Source: Dillenia suffruticosa (taxonomy: Eukaryota; Streptophyta; Magnoliopsida; Dilleniales; Dilleniaceae). From it: a stretch of DNA of 64,000 bases. The translations under genes were made by a program, and so were the position numbers. This document shows positions 45,230-58,040 of this stretch, in pieces; the stretch's first letter is position 1, and each line of letters starts with the position of its first letter. The stretch is taken from contig JAVTVX010000026.1 in NCBI GenBank assembly GCA_033439265.1, positions 3,597,001 to 3,661,000 of the forward strand, written 5' to 3'. Below the pieces are notes generated by a model that had not been told where the DNA came from, searched no databases, and worked only from the letters and a program-made list of their open reading frames with translations.

Positions 45230-47430
45230 AGTATAGTCGGCTCATCATTAAACAATGGTTGATTCACTAAGTTCAGAAAAAACATTTAAGCTTAGATAGT
45301 ATTTTAGACGAGTCGACTCACATGGGAACATAAGTCGACTCCCTATGTATTATAAACAGACTGAACTTACACATTCAATAAACTAATAAAATCATGTGTT
45401 ATTGTCCTATTCTCCTATGTGTATCGAGCAAACTGTAGAATAACAACCTCTAAGAAAACATCTAAATATCTTTAAAACTTTCCTCTAATGTTCACTTGTG
45501 TCCAAATTCAAATTTGGATGATTGCTTGAGAAATACCCAAGTAATTTCCTTAGACATTAAAAACCATCGAGCACACGTATAAAATCAATTGCATCTTTGT
45601 AGGTCAACCTAGGGAAGTTCCCATGTCCCTAATGAGTTTTCAAGTCGACTCACTAGGTTTACAAGTTGACTTGTCTCCTTGAGTAGTCAATTCCTATTAC
45701 CAGTTGTATCAAACAATGTTGTCCGAGTCAACCTTAATAAAACTTCACTATTTTCAATATTCACGAGTCATTTATGATGATTTATTAATTGCTTGAGTTA
45801 GTTTTCCTAAATAATCATAACTACCCACAACTGTTCGTGTTTCCCGTTAAATGGCATCTAATACTGGCCAACTCCCATGTCATTCTCTTGGTCTAAGCAA
45901 ACCTCCAACTAATTCTCTCATCTGAATCACCCTTGGAAATCTTGCACTTTACTTGAAACCAAACATCCGAACTCCTTTACATGCACCAAGTTGCGCATGT
46001 GATAAAAAGTGTGACATCATAGCACATGCCAAGCCAAAAACCAGACCATGCAGTTAAAAGTCATGCACTGGATATAAGTGGACACATCATATACAGGTTA
46101 AGTCGGTCTGCTATAGACCATAAGTTGACTAGCACAAGCCAACACACATGTTACATCATAGAGCACTTACATACTAGGTCACAGGGCACGAGATATTATG
46201 ACATGTCATGATCTTAGATCTCAAGTCATGCACTAAGCCAAGTCAACTTTTATGTTACCCCAAGTAGTATGCCCACATTGTAGTGACTTAAAAAAGGCAT
46301 GAGTCATAACACGAGTCATGACACATAATATAGCACAGAACATACATCATGACACAAGCCATAACACAAAATATGGCACAATCATGAGTTGAGCCACACC
46401 ATGCCATAACACATGTTATGGTACAGACCATAACATAGTTCATAGAGCCAATATCGCACAAAAATTATGTTAACACAAGTCGACTTACATAAATATTGCC
46501 ATCACAAGTCTACTTGCATAAATGTTGCCATCACAAAACAAAGTACCAATACTTTGTATGTTGACACAAGAAAATTGTTATGTCAACACAACATGTCGGA
46601 ATGCTCTATATTCATAGGATATAGGCACCAAGTCGACTCATCGTATATCCCAAGTCAACTCATGCGCCCAAGACTTAGAAAAATTCTAAGTAGGAAGGAA
46701 ATTATTATGTCAACACAAGGAAATTGTTTTGTTGACACACACATGTCGAGAACATAGATTGGCTGATAAGGCATGAGGACAAGTTAGCTCGCACTATGAC
46801 CAAGTCGACTTATATAGGTCATGCATATCACTAAGCACAGCACTAACTGAGAGCATAAGCAAACTATATAGCTCCGAACCAAATGCAATATAGCCTGAGT
46901 CAAAATGAACTAAGTTAACACTAGACATTTTGTAAACCATCCTACACAATGCGTGATGCATATACTCATAAGAAGGATAGGTAGAAGTTGACTCACATAA
47001 ATGACCAAGTTGACTCACACAGAGTTTGGAGCAAAAATGACTAAATACAAAAAACTTTTGTCGACACAAAGAATAAGTGTCGTTGACACAACCAAGTCTC
47101 CAAAGGCCAAAAGTTTAAGTAGTACTGAAAGGCAATCGACTCATGAAGAGTACAAATCAACTTGTACTGGGCACCAATGAGCAAAGTTTGAGCATAAGGA
47201 AGAGTTATGTCAACATAAGAAAATAGTTGTGTCGACATAATTTAGAGTTCAATCTTAGATTTCTAAATAAATTCGGGAGGCGGTTGACTCATGACATAAA
47301 GGTAGTCAACTTCAGGAAGCTGAAGAAATTCAAACATTAGATAACTCATGAAAAAGAGGCAATTGACTTATTATGGGTAATAATTAGTTGTTTAGAAGAA
47401 TTGTTCAATCTATATATGAAGACTCAACTA
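45230..47430. repeat. Region rich in AAGTCGACT-type words
   Basis: About twenty variants of AAGTCGACTCA/AAGTTGACTCAC/CAAGTCGACTTAC are scattered over 2.2 kb without fixed period (for example near 45308, 45331, 45641, 46483, 46632, 46802, 46988, 47009). Two related words also recur: ACACAAGxAAATTGTTxTGT (near 46563, 46714) and TCATGACACAxxxCATxACACA (46310-46440). No protein domain. It looks like an old transposon or satellite-derived sequence. Confidence 0.5.
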
Positions 47431-47662
47431 CCCTTAATGGCTATAAATGTGCATTAAACGTTTTACGACGGCTAGATCATCAAAAATTGCTATAAATACA
47501 ATATTAATTGAAAATCAAGCAACTTTTGAATGAATTATTTAGTTCAAGAGCATTAAGATCTTCTGTACCTAATTTATTTTTGTGTTATATTATTTTGAAC
47601 CACAAAAATCACATCTGAACTTCAAGATTCAAATTGCATTTCTATTCTTTACTTTACATCCT

Positions 47663-48052
47663 TGTAACAGACCAAAAGAATGAGTTTTGCTGATCTGGGA
47701 TTAGTTGTATAGGTGAAGACAAATTAAATTTTCTAACTCCTATACAAAGTTAGTGGGAGTGTTTGAGAGAAACATTTGTAAAGTTTAACTAGTACATATA
47801 TAAGTTAGTTAGTTGAGATTTAATTAAAATTTGAGTAAAATAATTATTTGTACTATTTTGGAAGAAAATAATGGATTAAAAAATCTAAATATAATCTAAA
47901 AAGTGGATATACACGGGCAAGGTGAAACTAGTATAAAATAGTTGTGTTGAATTTTCTTCCCATATCTTTTATTATCTCTTCTCATACCTTAAACTTTCAA
48001 AAAGAACAAAAAGTGTCAAATAATTTATTCACCCGTCATATAGGTTGTTACA
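47663..48052 (+). repeat. LTR-like relic related in its ends to the 441-bp LTR family
   Basis: Begins TGTAACAG and ends GTTGTTACA (inverted TGTAACA/TGTTACA), with TATA-like GTATAAAATAG near 47930. It is followed by AACTGGT, the start of a PBS-like sequence, and then pararetrovirus sequence. No matching 5-bp duplication is seen, so it may be a truncated 5' end rather than a clean solo LTR. Confidence 0.45.
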
Positions 48053-48064
48053 AACTGGTTTTTT

Positions 48065-50449
48065 AAAAATAATTATTTGAATCAACTACTACATACAAAG
48101 CAACATGTAATCCTAAATGTGGTAATAATTTGACCTTTTCTTTGAGCATTCTAACTATTCTTGTGTGTTAACTTGTTCGTGGGAAGGATTTTTTTTTTTT
48201 AATTTTTGAAATAATAGTGAATAATGTTATCTTAATTTAGGAAATTTTAAACAACCTAAAAATATTTTTGATTGATTTTTTTTTTTCATTGAAACTTATC
48301 AATAAATTCTATTGCTCTTTTAATTGGCCTAATACTTGTTTTATGAATTTCATGTCTTAAAATTTTAATATTTATTTGAAATAATTTCATTTTTGTAACT
48401 GATACTACTAATTTATTGCTCTTAACAATTTTTAAGAAAATATTGAGATATTTAAAATACCGATCTATTAATTAAGAAGTGATTAATATAATATTTATGC
48501 GTACTACGGAAAAATTTGAATAAGAATTAAATATATTATTCATAATATTTTGAAATTCAGATGAAACACTCTTTAAACCAAATAACATTACATTTCATTC
48601 GTAATGTTTAAATGATACAGTGAAACCTATTTTATATCTATCTTTTTTAACAATTTGAATTTGCTAAAATTTGAATTTCATATTAAATTTTGAAAACACT
48701 TTTATATTATATAATATATTTAATAAATATTTTTTTGTTAGAAATAAGATATCAATCCATTGAAGAATTTTGTTGAGTAGTTTATAATTTACTACTAATT
48801 TTGGAACTCCTCTTTCTTTCTCTGCCTGGTTCATGACATAGAAAGTTGTACAGTTGTAAATAGATTTTTATATTCTTATTAAAATTTTGTTTAGAAGAGT
48901 TTGAATTTCTTTCTTACATATCTCTAAATATTTCTTATTTATTTGAATTGGTTTTACATTCATAAGAATATTTCTTTTTGAAAAATCTTTTTCATATAGT
49001 AATGAAAGTGTTTGTTGTTCCCCTTTAAAAAATGCATTTAGAAGATCAGAACAAACTTTTTTTTGAATATTACTTCTAATTTTTTAATTTATTTTTGTAT
49101 AGATATACTTTAAATTTGTTCTTCTATTCTTAAGTATACAATTTCATCTTTTAAATAATAAATATGATTTTGTTTTTGATATATAAGCTTTATTTGTTTA
49201 AAAACACAAGAAAATTGTAATAAAATAACTTTTTTTCGTTGAATTGGAGATATAAATTGAAATTTAATTACTTTGCTTATAATTTTGGTGGTGATTCCAT
49301 CTTTATCTACCTACTGAAAAATGGTATATTTGAGTTTCCTGAAAAAATGGAATATTTTCTCCTAATCTTCTACATTTCCAACAAGTTATATTACTCTTTG
49401 ATTTTTTAATATTTTTTTGTATTTTTATTATCTTTTATATTATTATTAGCTTCCTAATTTTTTATTCTTTAAATCATTTTATAATCTTTTCTAAATTTTA
49501 TCATTTTTGAAGATGGCACTTGAATGTTAATCATTGCAAAGCTTTCACAAAAATATCTTAATTATTTTCTAAATTTAGCTTTTTTGAAGTTTGAGTTTAG
49601 AGTATAAGGCTAATCCATCTTTTTTAATAAAGGAGAATAGTTGAACAAAAATAATACGCTCAAAATGTCAATGTGTATTGTATTTTTTAATTATTGTAAT
49701 ATTATTATTGTAAATAATATTTGAAAATCCTAAAATGAATCTTTCTTTCCAAAAAGACCCATTACAGGAACTTTTTTTAGATTGCCTACAAAATATATTC
49801 CGATGAAAATTATGAAAAAATTAGAGACACCTAATTGTTCTATAATATTATTATTTGAATTCTCTATTAATACCTTATATCCTAATATTTTTTTGCCTTC
49901 AATTGTTAACGAATTATCCTATCAATTTTTAATTGCTCTGTGGATCCTAAAACCAAGAGATAAGAGACACAACATTTTCTTCAAATACTTTTTGAAATTT
50001 ATAGGCTATAGGAGCCATTCCCAATTCTTGAAGTGTATTCATAATTTCATACTCTAGTTTTCTATATTTCATTCATAGATGGAAAGTTCATCATATTGAG
50101 AGTTGATTGGAAGACCTTTTCTCATACCGTATGCCAATAGCAGTAGGTTTATGTTAATAATTTCTAGAATTATAATTTTTTACAAAATTTATTTTTATTC
50201 TTTTATACCTTCTAACTTTATTAATTTCATTTAGTTGTTCAAATTCTTCTATAAGATTATTAATTTGAGCTATTTTAGTTTCCTTTTCATTTTATAAATC
50301 AAAGAAGCTATCTTCACTAATTTTTTTTTTCATTTTATTGAATATTTTCTATATTTTCTAAACATTAATTTTATTAGATTGATTGTTTGACAATTGTGTT
50401 AATGTTTGGGAAATTTTTTAAATTAAGCTAGATGATGAAGAGGGAAAAT
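48065..50449 (-). pseudogene. Pararetrovirus zinc knuckle, reverse transcriptase and RNase H relic
   Basis: On the minus strand: C-W-K-C of a knuckle near 49390 (the later His and Cys are changed), a linker, then RT blocks such as FYVMNQAEKERGVPKLVVNY (near 48830) and NVMLFGLKSVSSEFQNIMNN (near 48560), and an RNase H start near 48300-48065. The wording of the RT blocks is that of Caulimoviridae rather than gypsy. The Y-x-D-D box is destroyed: the position reads R-I-N-I (about 48492-48503). Many stops; it ends abruptly at the LTR-like relic. Confidence 0.75.
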
Positions 50450-51204
50450 TTAAGAGTGTGTTTAGTTGTGAAAAATAAGAGTATTTTTAAAAAAATATTT
50501 TTTTAGAAAAATAAAACTATATTCAAATACTCTCATTTTAATTTTTTAAAAAATAAAAATTAGAAAACATGAATTTTTTAATTTATAAAAAGAAATATAA
50601 AACAAGCTTAAAGTTGTTTTCTATTACTTTTCATTATAAATAAAATCCATATTTCTCAAAACTCTCCAACTTTGGAGAATTGAAAAATATGGAGAGTAGG
50701 TGAGCTTATTTCAGTAGAAAGAGTTTGGTATAAAAGTCTACTTTTATTTCGTAAAAGAGTCAGATATATGTTTCTTCTCTAGCTTTAAACTTCAGGTATG
50801 ACTCCCTCTCTCTCGTCTCCATCTCCTCAGCGTCCTATGCTTCAATCTCCACATTTTCTCTCTCATTTTTATTTTATTTGTCATCTCAATCTCTATCTTT
50901 CATTTGGAAATTTATAGGTTAAAAATGAGAACGGAGATTTGGGGAAGTTGGGAATTTTTAAAATAGGTTTATTTTTATTTTTCTTAAAATTTTTCTTTTT
51001 TTTTTGAATTAAGATTTTGATTTTTATGAACTCTAACTTTTAATTTGAGCATTAAATTAAAATAAATTTTTTATTAGAGTTTTGATTTTTATGAACTCTT
51101 GCCAAATTCTTTATAGAAAAAATGGATGATATGTGCATGTAGCAAAAAATGTCTAAAAAAGATATTAATTAGTTATATTTCAAAGAATAATCAAACAAAT
51201 TTTT

Positions 51205-51655
51205 ATCCCAAAATTTTTTCCTTTCCTAACTAGTTTGGTTTTGTATGTCTAATTTAATTTTGGTTTGTATATAGATAGAAGTGATTGGGAATATGAATAT
51301 ACTAGAATTGGTTTTACATATTAATTGGATATATTGAAGAAAATGAGTTGTTAATTTCACATTTTTTATAGAGCACACCAATATTCATGTTTATATTCAT
51401 TTTTATATTCATATTAATTCCTTGTTAGAATTGATTGGAAGCATTTTTATATCATGTTAAGACTTATATTTTAGCAATATACTCTATTTTAGCATTATAC
51501 ATATCAGTTTCTCCCTTCTTACCTAGTTTGGTTTTGAATGTCTAATTGAACTTTGATTTGTATATGGATAAAAGCGATTGGGAACATGTATATGCTAAAA
51601 TTAATTTTACATATTATTCAGATATATTGAATACAATGGATTATTAAATCCAATT
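51205..51655. repeat. Internal direct repeat in the Harbinger relic
   Basis: About 145 bp at 51213-51360 (CTAGTTTGGTTTTGTATGTCTAATT, GATTGGGAAYATG, TTTTACATATTA, GATATATTGAA words) recurs at about 51508-51650 in the same order, roughly 290 bp apart. Confidence 0.7.
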
Positions 51656-51749
51656 TTAGAGAATTGTTACTTAAAATAGTCTTTTTAACTATATTTATTT
51701 AAATGTTTGGTTAAATATTATATATTGGTTTGAAATTTGGATAATATAA

Positions 51750-52710
51750 AGATATACGAAAAAAATGGAAATCTTAGGGATCCTATAGAGTGGCTTAAAG
51801 AAGTGAAAAAGGATTTTGTAGAGATTTTAATTGAGAGAGTTAGGATAGATCCAAATGGTGTATCGATCTCAAAGATAGCAAATTAGACAGAAATTGATAA
51901 TCTCTTATCGGTGAATATTGGATTGCAATATGGAATGGACAGCTTGAAGGGAAAGTTTAATCGGATGCAGACAATGCATACAAGATTCACTGAATTGGTT
52001 ATTGGCAACACTAGAGTTACACAAATAACAAAATCAGGTCAGGTGTTCGCCTCTGATATAGTATGAACATACTATTTTAAGGTACATAACTATTTGACTA
52101 TTTGCTCACATGATATGGTGTACACTGATTGGGAGAAAACGCCTAATAATACTTGTGTGTTCTATGATGCCTTTATCAAAAGTGAAAATAAATTTCTGGT
52201 GCCTGCTGGCGGTAAGACATTTTAAATACTCATAAAGACACATAACTTTTTTCTAATGATATAAATTTAATTTATTTGTATTTCTAATTATGAACTTTTT
52301 TACTGTTTATTGAAGTAGATTATTTCTATATTATTGATAACGGTTATCCAAATCTTAAAGACTTTTTAGTCCCTTATCGAGGTAAACGATACCATCCTAG
52401 AGATTTCGAACACGGTCTAAGAATCAAGGAAAAGAAAAATTATTCAACTACATGCACTCTTTTGTTCGTAATGTGACAGAATGTTCATTTGGTGTGCCTA
52501 AAGCTAGATTTCATATATCAAAATGTATACCAAACTATCAATTGAGATATCAAATATTGACTACGCATGTATTTGTGCACTGCATAATTTTATTAAGATG
52601 GAAGATAAAGTCGGCAATTTGTTTACTATATATGGTCGAGATTATTTAGAAGTTACTGATGAAAGGTTAAATATGGTTCAAGAAGGTTTTTTTTATGGAT
52701 ATGACTAATA
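51750..52710 (+). pseudogene. Harbinger Myb/SANT-like and DDE transposase remnant
   Basis: A trihelix/SANT-like piece (YGMDSLKGKFNRMQTMHTRF near 51935-51995) is followed, after a deletion, by the transposase C-terminal half. VYTDWEKTPNNTCVFYDAF lies near 52120, then a probable 107-bp intron with GT (52212) and AG (52317-52318), then DYFYIIDNGYPNLKDFLVPYRG (52319 on) and the end block including ECSFGVPKARF and YVFVHCIILL-like ALHNF relics to 52710. These match the HDSRVL, DxGYxNxxGFLxPYRG and ERxFGxLKxRFxIL signatures of PIF/Harbinger. The N-terminal half with the first catalytic Asp is missing, and frames shift near 52475. Confidence 0.75.
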
Positions 52711-53377
52711 ATGATGACATGCATCAAGTTAGAAAATCTATTGCTAATACTTTAATGGAGCAATTATGAAAATCAACGTCACTTATAATGTGTAATTAGA
52801 GCAAATTTATATGTTTTTTGTATTATTGATTAAATATTGGTTTATACTATTAACTTGTAATATTTGTTATGAAAAACTTATGCATGAGCTACTTTAAATG
52901 TATATTTTCATACTTGTAATCATTTTAAATTAACTTTTATTTTAAAAAATCATACATACATTTGCAAATTTTTATAACTAATATTTTCATAGATAATATA
53001 ACATATGTTTAATTCTTAGAAAAGTATTATGGAATTGATTTCATTTAGACACATTTTTTATTTTTTATTTTACAAAATTATTAGGAAATTAGTTATATTT
53101 GAACATGTTTTTCAGTTTACTGAGTAAGAAAAATATTTATCTTTTAAATATATTTTCTATTTTTTTACTATTTTCTTTAAAGATAGAAAATATAAAAAAT
53201 ATTTAGAAAACTAGAAATGGAAAATAAGATTTGCAATGAAATCCAACTTAGTTGCTATGAGCTCCACATGTACGGCCATTATATGCAATAATTGATTCGA
53301 ATAATTATTTTATTAATACACTTTCGAATATGCCTATATTAGCTACATCCATTCCTTCTCTCCCTTTACTAAAATGA

Positions 53378-53385
53378 GATGTTGG
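53378..53385. other. hAT target-site duplication, left copy
   Basis: GATGTTGG here and GAGGTTGG at 63373-63380, an 8-bp duplication with one change, as expected for hAT transposons. Confidence 0.8.
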
Positions 53386-55470
53386 CTGTGTTGCACGAAA
53401 ACAGAAATGGGAAATGGAAACGAATACGGAAACGATATGGGAAAACATCATTTTATAAAAATATAGAGAATGAAAACGTGCAGAAAATGTGCATATATTA
53501 AAAATATCAAAATTTTATATAAATATTAATTAATATTAATTATTTTATAAAAATAATAAAATAATCTCTTTAATAATAAAAATAAAAAAGTATTAAATAT
53601 ACAATCATTAATCATAAGACAAATAAATTAAAAAAAATTAAAAATTAAAACTCAATAAACAAATAATTTATTAAACTAAACATATTTATACTTAAACAAA
53701 AAATAAATTAAAAAACAAATATAATTTACTAAACTAATTCTATGTTATCATTCTCATTCTCCCTACTTGTATTTGCATTTTTATCAAAAAGTATACTCTC
53801 AAATCTGGTTCATCCAATGTTAGATTAGCAATTTCAAGAATGCCAACATCTTCCATACTCCCAAATTGATCTCTTCCAATATCCTACAATTTTGTCTTCT
53901 CATCATAATATTGAGATATACCTCTTTATAAAAGACAGAGATTATTATGAACAAATACCAAGTTTTCTGCACGTTTTAGAGTTAGTTTGTTTCTTCTAAA
54001 TTAATGAATAAAAGAATAAGAACTCCAATTCCTTTCGCAACAAGAGGAGGAACTAAGTTATCCAAATACTTTAAAAGTCAATTTTTGAAATAAAGGTGCC
54101 TTAAAACCATAACATGCCCACCACTTTTTTGGATTCGTATCATACCTACTTACAATTGAATCTGAATCTTCAAATGATCCACTTTTTAAAGAAAAATCAA
54201 CAAATTCATTATAGACGCTAACACATTCATCTTCATTTGGAAAAAGTCTTCTAAAGCACTTATTTCGTTCAATTGAAACTTTTCCGTTCATATTAGGAGC
54301 CATTCTATTTTCTCTTTATTGAATTACTTATCATCATAAAATCTTAAAAAAAAAAGAAAATTAATAATATGCTAGAGAAAACATTAACTAATGAATTAGA
54401 AAAATAAAAAATTTAACTAAATGATTACTTTGGATTCAATGAATGAGTTAAACAATATAGTGGAGTTCTATTTTTTGCCCAATGAGCAACAAGAATCTGA
54501 TGAATCATATGATAAAAAGAAGAAAACTCGTGCGCTGACTTTTGCTCGTGTTCATGGATAATTGTTTTCACTTTCTCAATCGTAGAATTCTACATATCAT
54601 AAACTAAATGCAAACATGGTTTATCTGTATCACAAACTCTAATTATGTCATAAATGGGTGCAGTGAATGTAATAACATAATCAATTTTCTCCCAATAATT
54701 TTCATCTACCACTAGTTCACGAGCAAATCTTGCTTTCCCTTGATCATCATCTCGATATTGTACCCATTGATCACTCATTACCATCGCTTCTAGTGCACGT
54801 CTTATAAGTTTAAATCTTTTAAATGTCATAACAATTGAAGAAAAACGAGTGTCTGCGACTGAAAGTAACTTCAAAGGACTAAATCAGTTGAAAATAGCCA
54901 ATTTCATGGAATAATTCATTATAAAATTTTTTATTTGTAAAGCATTTCCATGCACAACAGTGATCCAATGACACTCATTATATGTTTCCCGATTATTTTC
55001 TGAGTTATTAGCCATGCATATGTTCTTTAATGCAAGATTCAGCGTATGAACAACACAAGGAGTCCAAAAGATATGTGGAAATATACCTTTAATGATTTTT
55101 CCGGTATCTTTGCAATTGGTAGTATTATCAGTAATTATTTGAACTATTTTTTCATTACCAACTTCATCAATTACCTATCTCATTAATTCAGTAATGAAAA
55201 ACTTATCATTTACTTCACCTGAACAATCCACAGCTTTGAGAAATATTTGTCCAATTTCAGAAATCGCCATGAAATTAATTAACGGTCTTTTTTGAGAGTC
55301 GCTCCATCCATCACTGACAATACTAACACCTTTTCCCAACCATGTGCTTTTAATTAGATCCAATAATCTTTCTACATTTGTTTTCTTTTGTTGAAGAAGT
55401 GTCGTTCTCAATTTAATATAACATGGAGGCAAATATCCACCTAAAGGCCGATTAGCAACAAATGTAAAAG

Positions 55471-55966
55471 TGTTGGATTTTTTAATCCAATATTGGACTG
55501 ATATGTAAAATAATTATGTATTTGGACTGTCATTTTAATATAGTCCAATAAAAGTTATTTGTTACAGTATATTTATTATAGGGTTTTAATATATATCGAA
55601 GGATGTGTAATTTTTAAAAGGTGCAGAGACCATATGATAATTTTTATTTTGTGATGGGTCAAAATAAAAAATTACAAAAGATAATGAGACAATTATCTAA
55701 TGAGGTTATGGTCCTCAGATTAACGTGTCAATAAAAGGAAGAAAAGCATACCTATATCTAATGCCCCATCATTTAGAGAGAGAAAAATCTTGTGATACAT
55801 ATAATCTGGAAGATCAAACCAATGATCTAAATACAGATTTGATTTCAATGGATTCGGGTATGTTTCTTTTACTCTTCTCTTATATTTCTTGGTGATTTAA
55901 TATGAGATTTAGGGTATGAAAATATGTTTATGATGAAGGTTTTTATCATGTTAAGATTTCCTAACA
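55471..55966 (+). repeat. 5' LTR of copia-3
   Basis: 496 bp, TGTTGGATTTTTT to TTTCCTAACA. It contains the LTR promoter region; TATA-like candidates lie in the AT-rich part near 55590. Confidence 0.96.
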
Positions 55967-55968
55967 AT

Positions 55969-55981
55969 TGGTATCAGAGCC
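55969..55981 (+). other. Primer-binding site of copia-3
   Basis: TGGTATCAGAGCC, complementary to the 3' end of initiator tRNA-Met, two bases after the LTR. Confidence 0.95.
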
Positions 55982-57235
55982 TTTCATGTTTAAATCACTG
56001 AGATCTTGTGATTAAAATTAGTTTCTTCGATTCTTGAAGTTATTATTTGGAATGAAATTAGAGTTGTTTAATTTCTTCAAAAAAAGGGGGGCCGATTTTG
56101 TCCTGGATTCTGTTTGAATTTGGAAGATTCAAAAGGAGCATTTAATTTTGCTCCAAATGGATTAATAAAAAAAAGGGTGGAGAAGGAGACCATTTGGTTT
56201 CTGTACGTTTTCAGAATGCATTCAATGCATCTAGAAACATGTGAGGAGAGAGAGAGACTCGATTTAATTTTGTTTCTCTTTATATAAATTTATGTATTCT
56301 CTCAATGATTTTGAGAAAAGAATCAAGAACCCTGTATCAATTGATTTGGAGTGTTGGGGACGACGGCGGACCCACAGAATGAACAGTTGCTTACGAAGAT
56401 GAACAACGGTTATGATTTGGGTCGCTTTAGAATATTGGGTTATAGGGCTTTAATTCAAAAGTTTAGAAAACATTAATTGGGTTGGACTCTGGAATGAGTG
56501 ACTGAACAATTTAATTGGACCATCACAAACCAATTTGATGTTGAAACTGGATCCTGAAACCCATTATGAATTATTTGATTAAGTTAACACAGGCCCAATT
56601 TTATGGTATTAGTATGTTGACCTAGTTCATTGGGCCACAAGCCCAATTTTCTAATATAAGGTTGGACCTTAGTGGATTTAAGTAAAATGAGTGTAGGTCC
56701 AATTTTCAAGATTAAGCTATTAAGTCAAAAATTGGACATAAGTCAAGTTAAATATATAATTTTTAATTCAAATATTTGATAAGTATATATATTTTGAAAT
56801 ATTATAATTGAAACAATATCTCACCAAAGTGAGCTTTCTTGTGAAAATTATTTTATTTTAAAATATAAAATGATATGCATGTGCAATTTATGTGAATATT
56901 GACCGGTCCAAAGGAATGATAGTATTCTATTAGAATTGTATGTGCATTTGTGGTAATAAACACGTGATAATCATTTGAATTTATGTGTAAATTATGAATC
57001 GTCCCAAAGGAAGATTTATAATTTGACATGTTAATTTATTATCTGTGTTTAATTATTATGTCAGGGTACCACTTACAAGTTAATTGTTTTATCTAAAAAT
57101 AACATATTAATAGAGTTATCGGTATCTTGTGATGGGGTTTACATTTATTTGAATAATTAATTAATTTTTTGGATTGTTGTGAGCATATTTTTTATTATTT
57201 AGAATTCTTTGTTCAGTTTTACCTTCTATTTCTGC
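55982..57235 (+). other. copia-3 leader
   Basis: About 1.25 kb between PBS and gag with no recognised domain. It includes TTTATATAAATTTATG near 56279 and AT-rich runs. Confidence 0.6.
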
Positions 57236-58040
57236 GAATATCAATGCCCAACTTAGTTCAATTCCTATGTTAAATAGCTCAAATTTTAAATCATGGCAAG
57301 AAAATCTGCTCATAGTTCTTGGAGTCATGGATTTGGATCTTGCATTACGGACTATCCTCCTCCACCACTTACTGATAAGAGTACCTCAGAAGAAAAGAGG
57401 GAGATGGAAAGGTGGGAGAGATCAGATCGTATGTGTCTGATGATAATGAAACAAGCCATTCCAGAGATATTCAGAGGCACGATGTCTGATTCTATTACAA
57501 CAACTAAAGCTTTCCTTGCGGATATTGAGAAACGTTTTGTTAAGAATGAAAAGGTTGAAATTGGTATACTTTTGACAAAACTAATCTCAATGAGGTATAA
57601 AGGTCAAGGCAATATCAAGGAATATATCTTTAAGATGTCTCATCTTGCTTCAAAATTGAAAGCACTTAAGCTTGAACTCTCTGAGGACTTGCTAATACAT
57701 TTGGTTCTAATATCTTTTCCTACACAGTACAATCAGTTCAAAGTGAGCTACAACTGTCAAAAAGAGACTTGGTCTCTGAATGAGCTCATTTTGCACTGTG
57801 TTCAGGAAGAGGAAAGGTTAAAGCAAGACAGAGTAGAAAGTACGCACTTAACCACTAAAGACAAAAGGTAGGGAAAGAAAAGGAAGCTGGATAAAGATGC
57901 TGCAGGTATGGTAACACAAAAGAAGCAACAAAAGGACCGGGTGACTCGGGAAAAAAGGGTTACTTCTTTTGTGCTACTGAAGGGCACAAAAAGAAAGAAT
58001 GTGCCAACTATCATGCTTGGCATGCTAAGAAAGGTATGTG
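57236..58040 (+). pseudogene. copia-3 gag
   Basis: An N-terminal block (MLNSSNFKSWQENLLIVLGV) is in one frame. After a frameshift near 57350 the rest runs open to 57871: EIFRGTMSDSITTTKAFLAD, LLTKLISMRYKGQGNIKEYI, MSHLASKLKALKLELSEDLL, FPTQYNQFKVSYNCQKETWS, the UBN2-type gag. A stop lies at 57869-57871. A zinc knuckle follows near 57960-58020 in another frame (YFFCATEGHKKKEC), where Tyr replaces the first Cys. Confidence 0.85.

Larger units (their letters stand above)
50453..53247 (+). mobile_element. PIF/Harbinger-type DNA transposon relic
   Basis: TTA flanks both ends (50450-50452 and 53248-53250), the usual 3-bp Harbinger duplication. The left end AGAGTGTGTTTAGTTGTG and the inverse of the right end GTTGGATTTCATTGC are only loosely similar, so the termini are probable. 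Inside are a Myb/SANT-like region and a DDE transposase fragment, the gene pair typical of this superfamily. Pararetrovirus sequence on both sides supports an insertion. Confidence 0.65.

Noticed and set aside
45230-47430. CRISPR-like or satellite array
   Set aside because: The GTCGAC words have no constant spacing or conserved repeat length.
57802-58023. Minus-strand frame in copia-3
   Set aside because: Antisense of gag and zinc knuckle.
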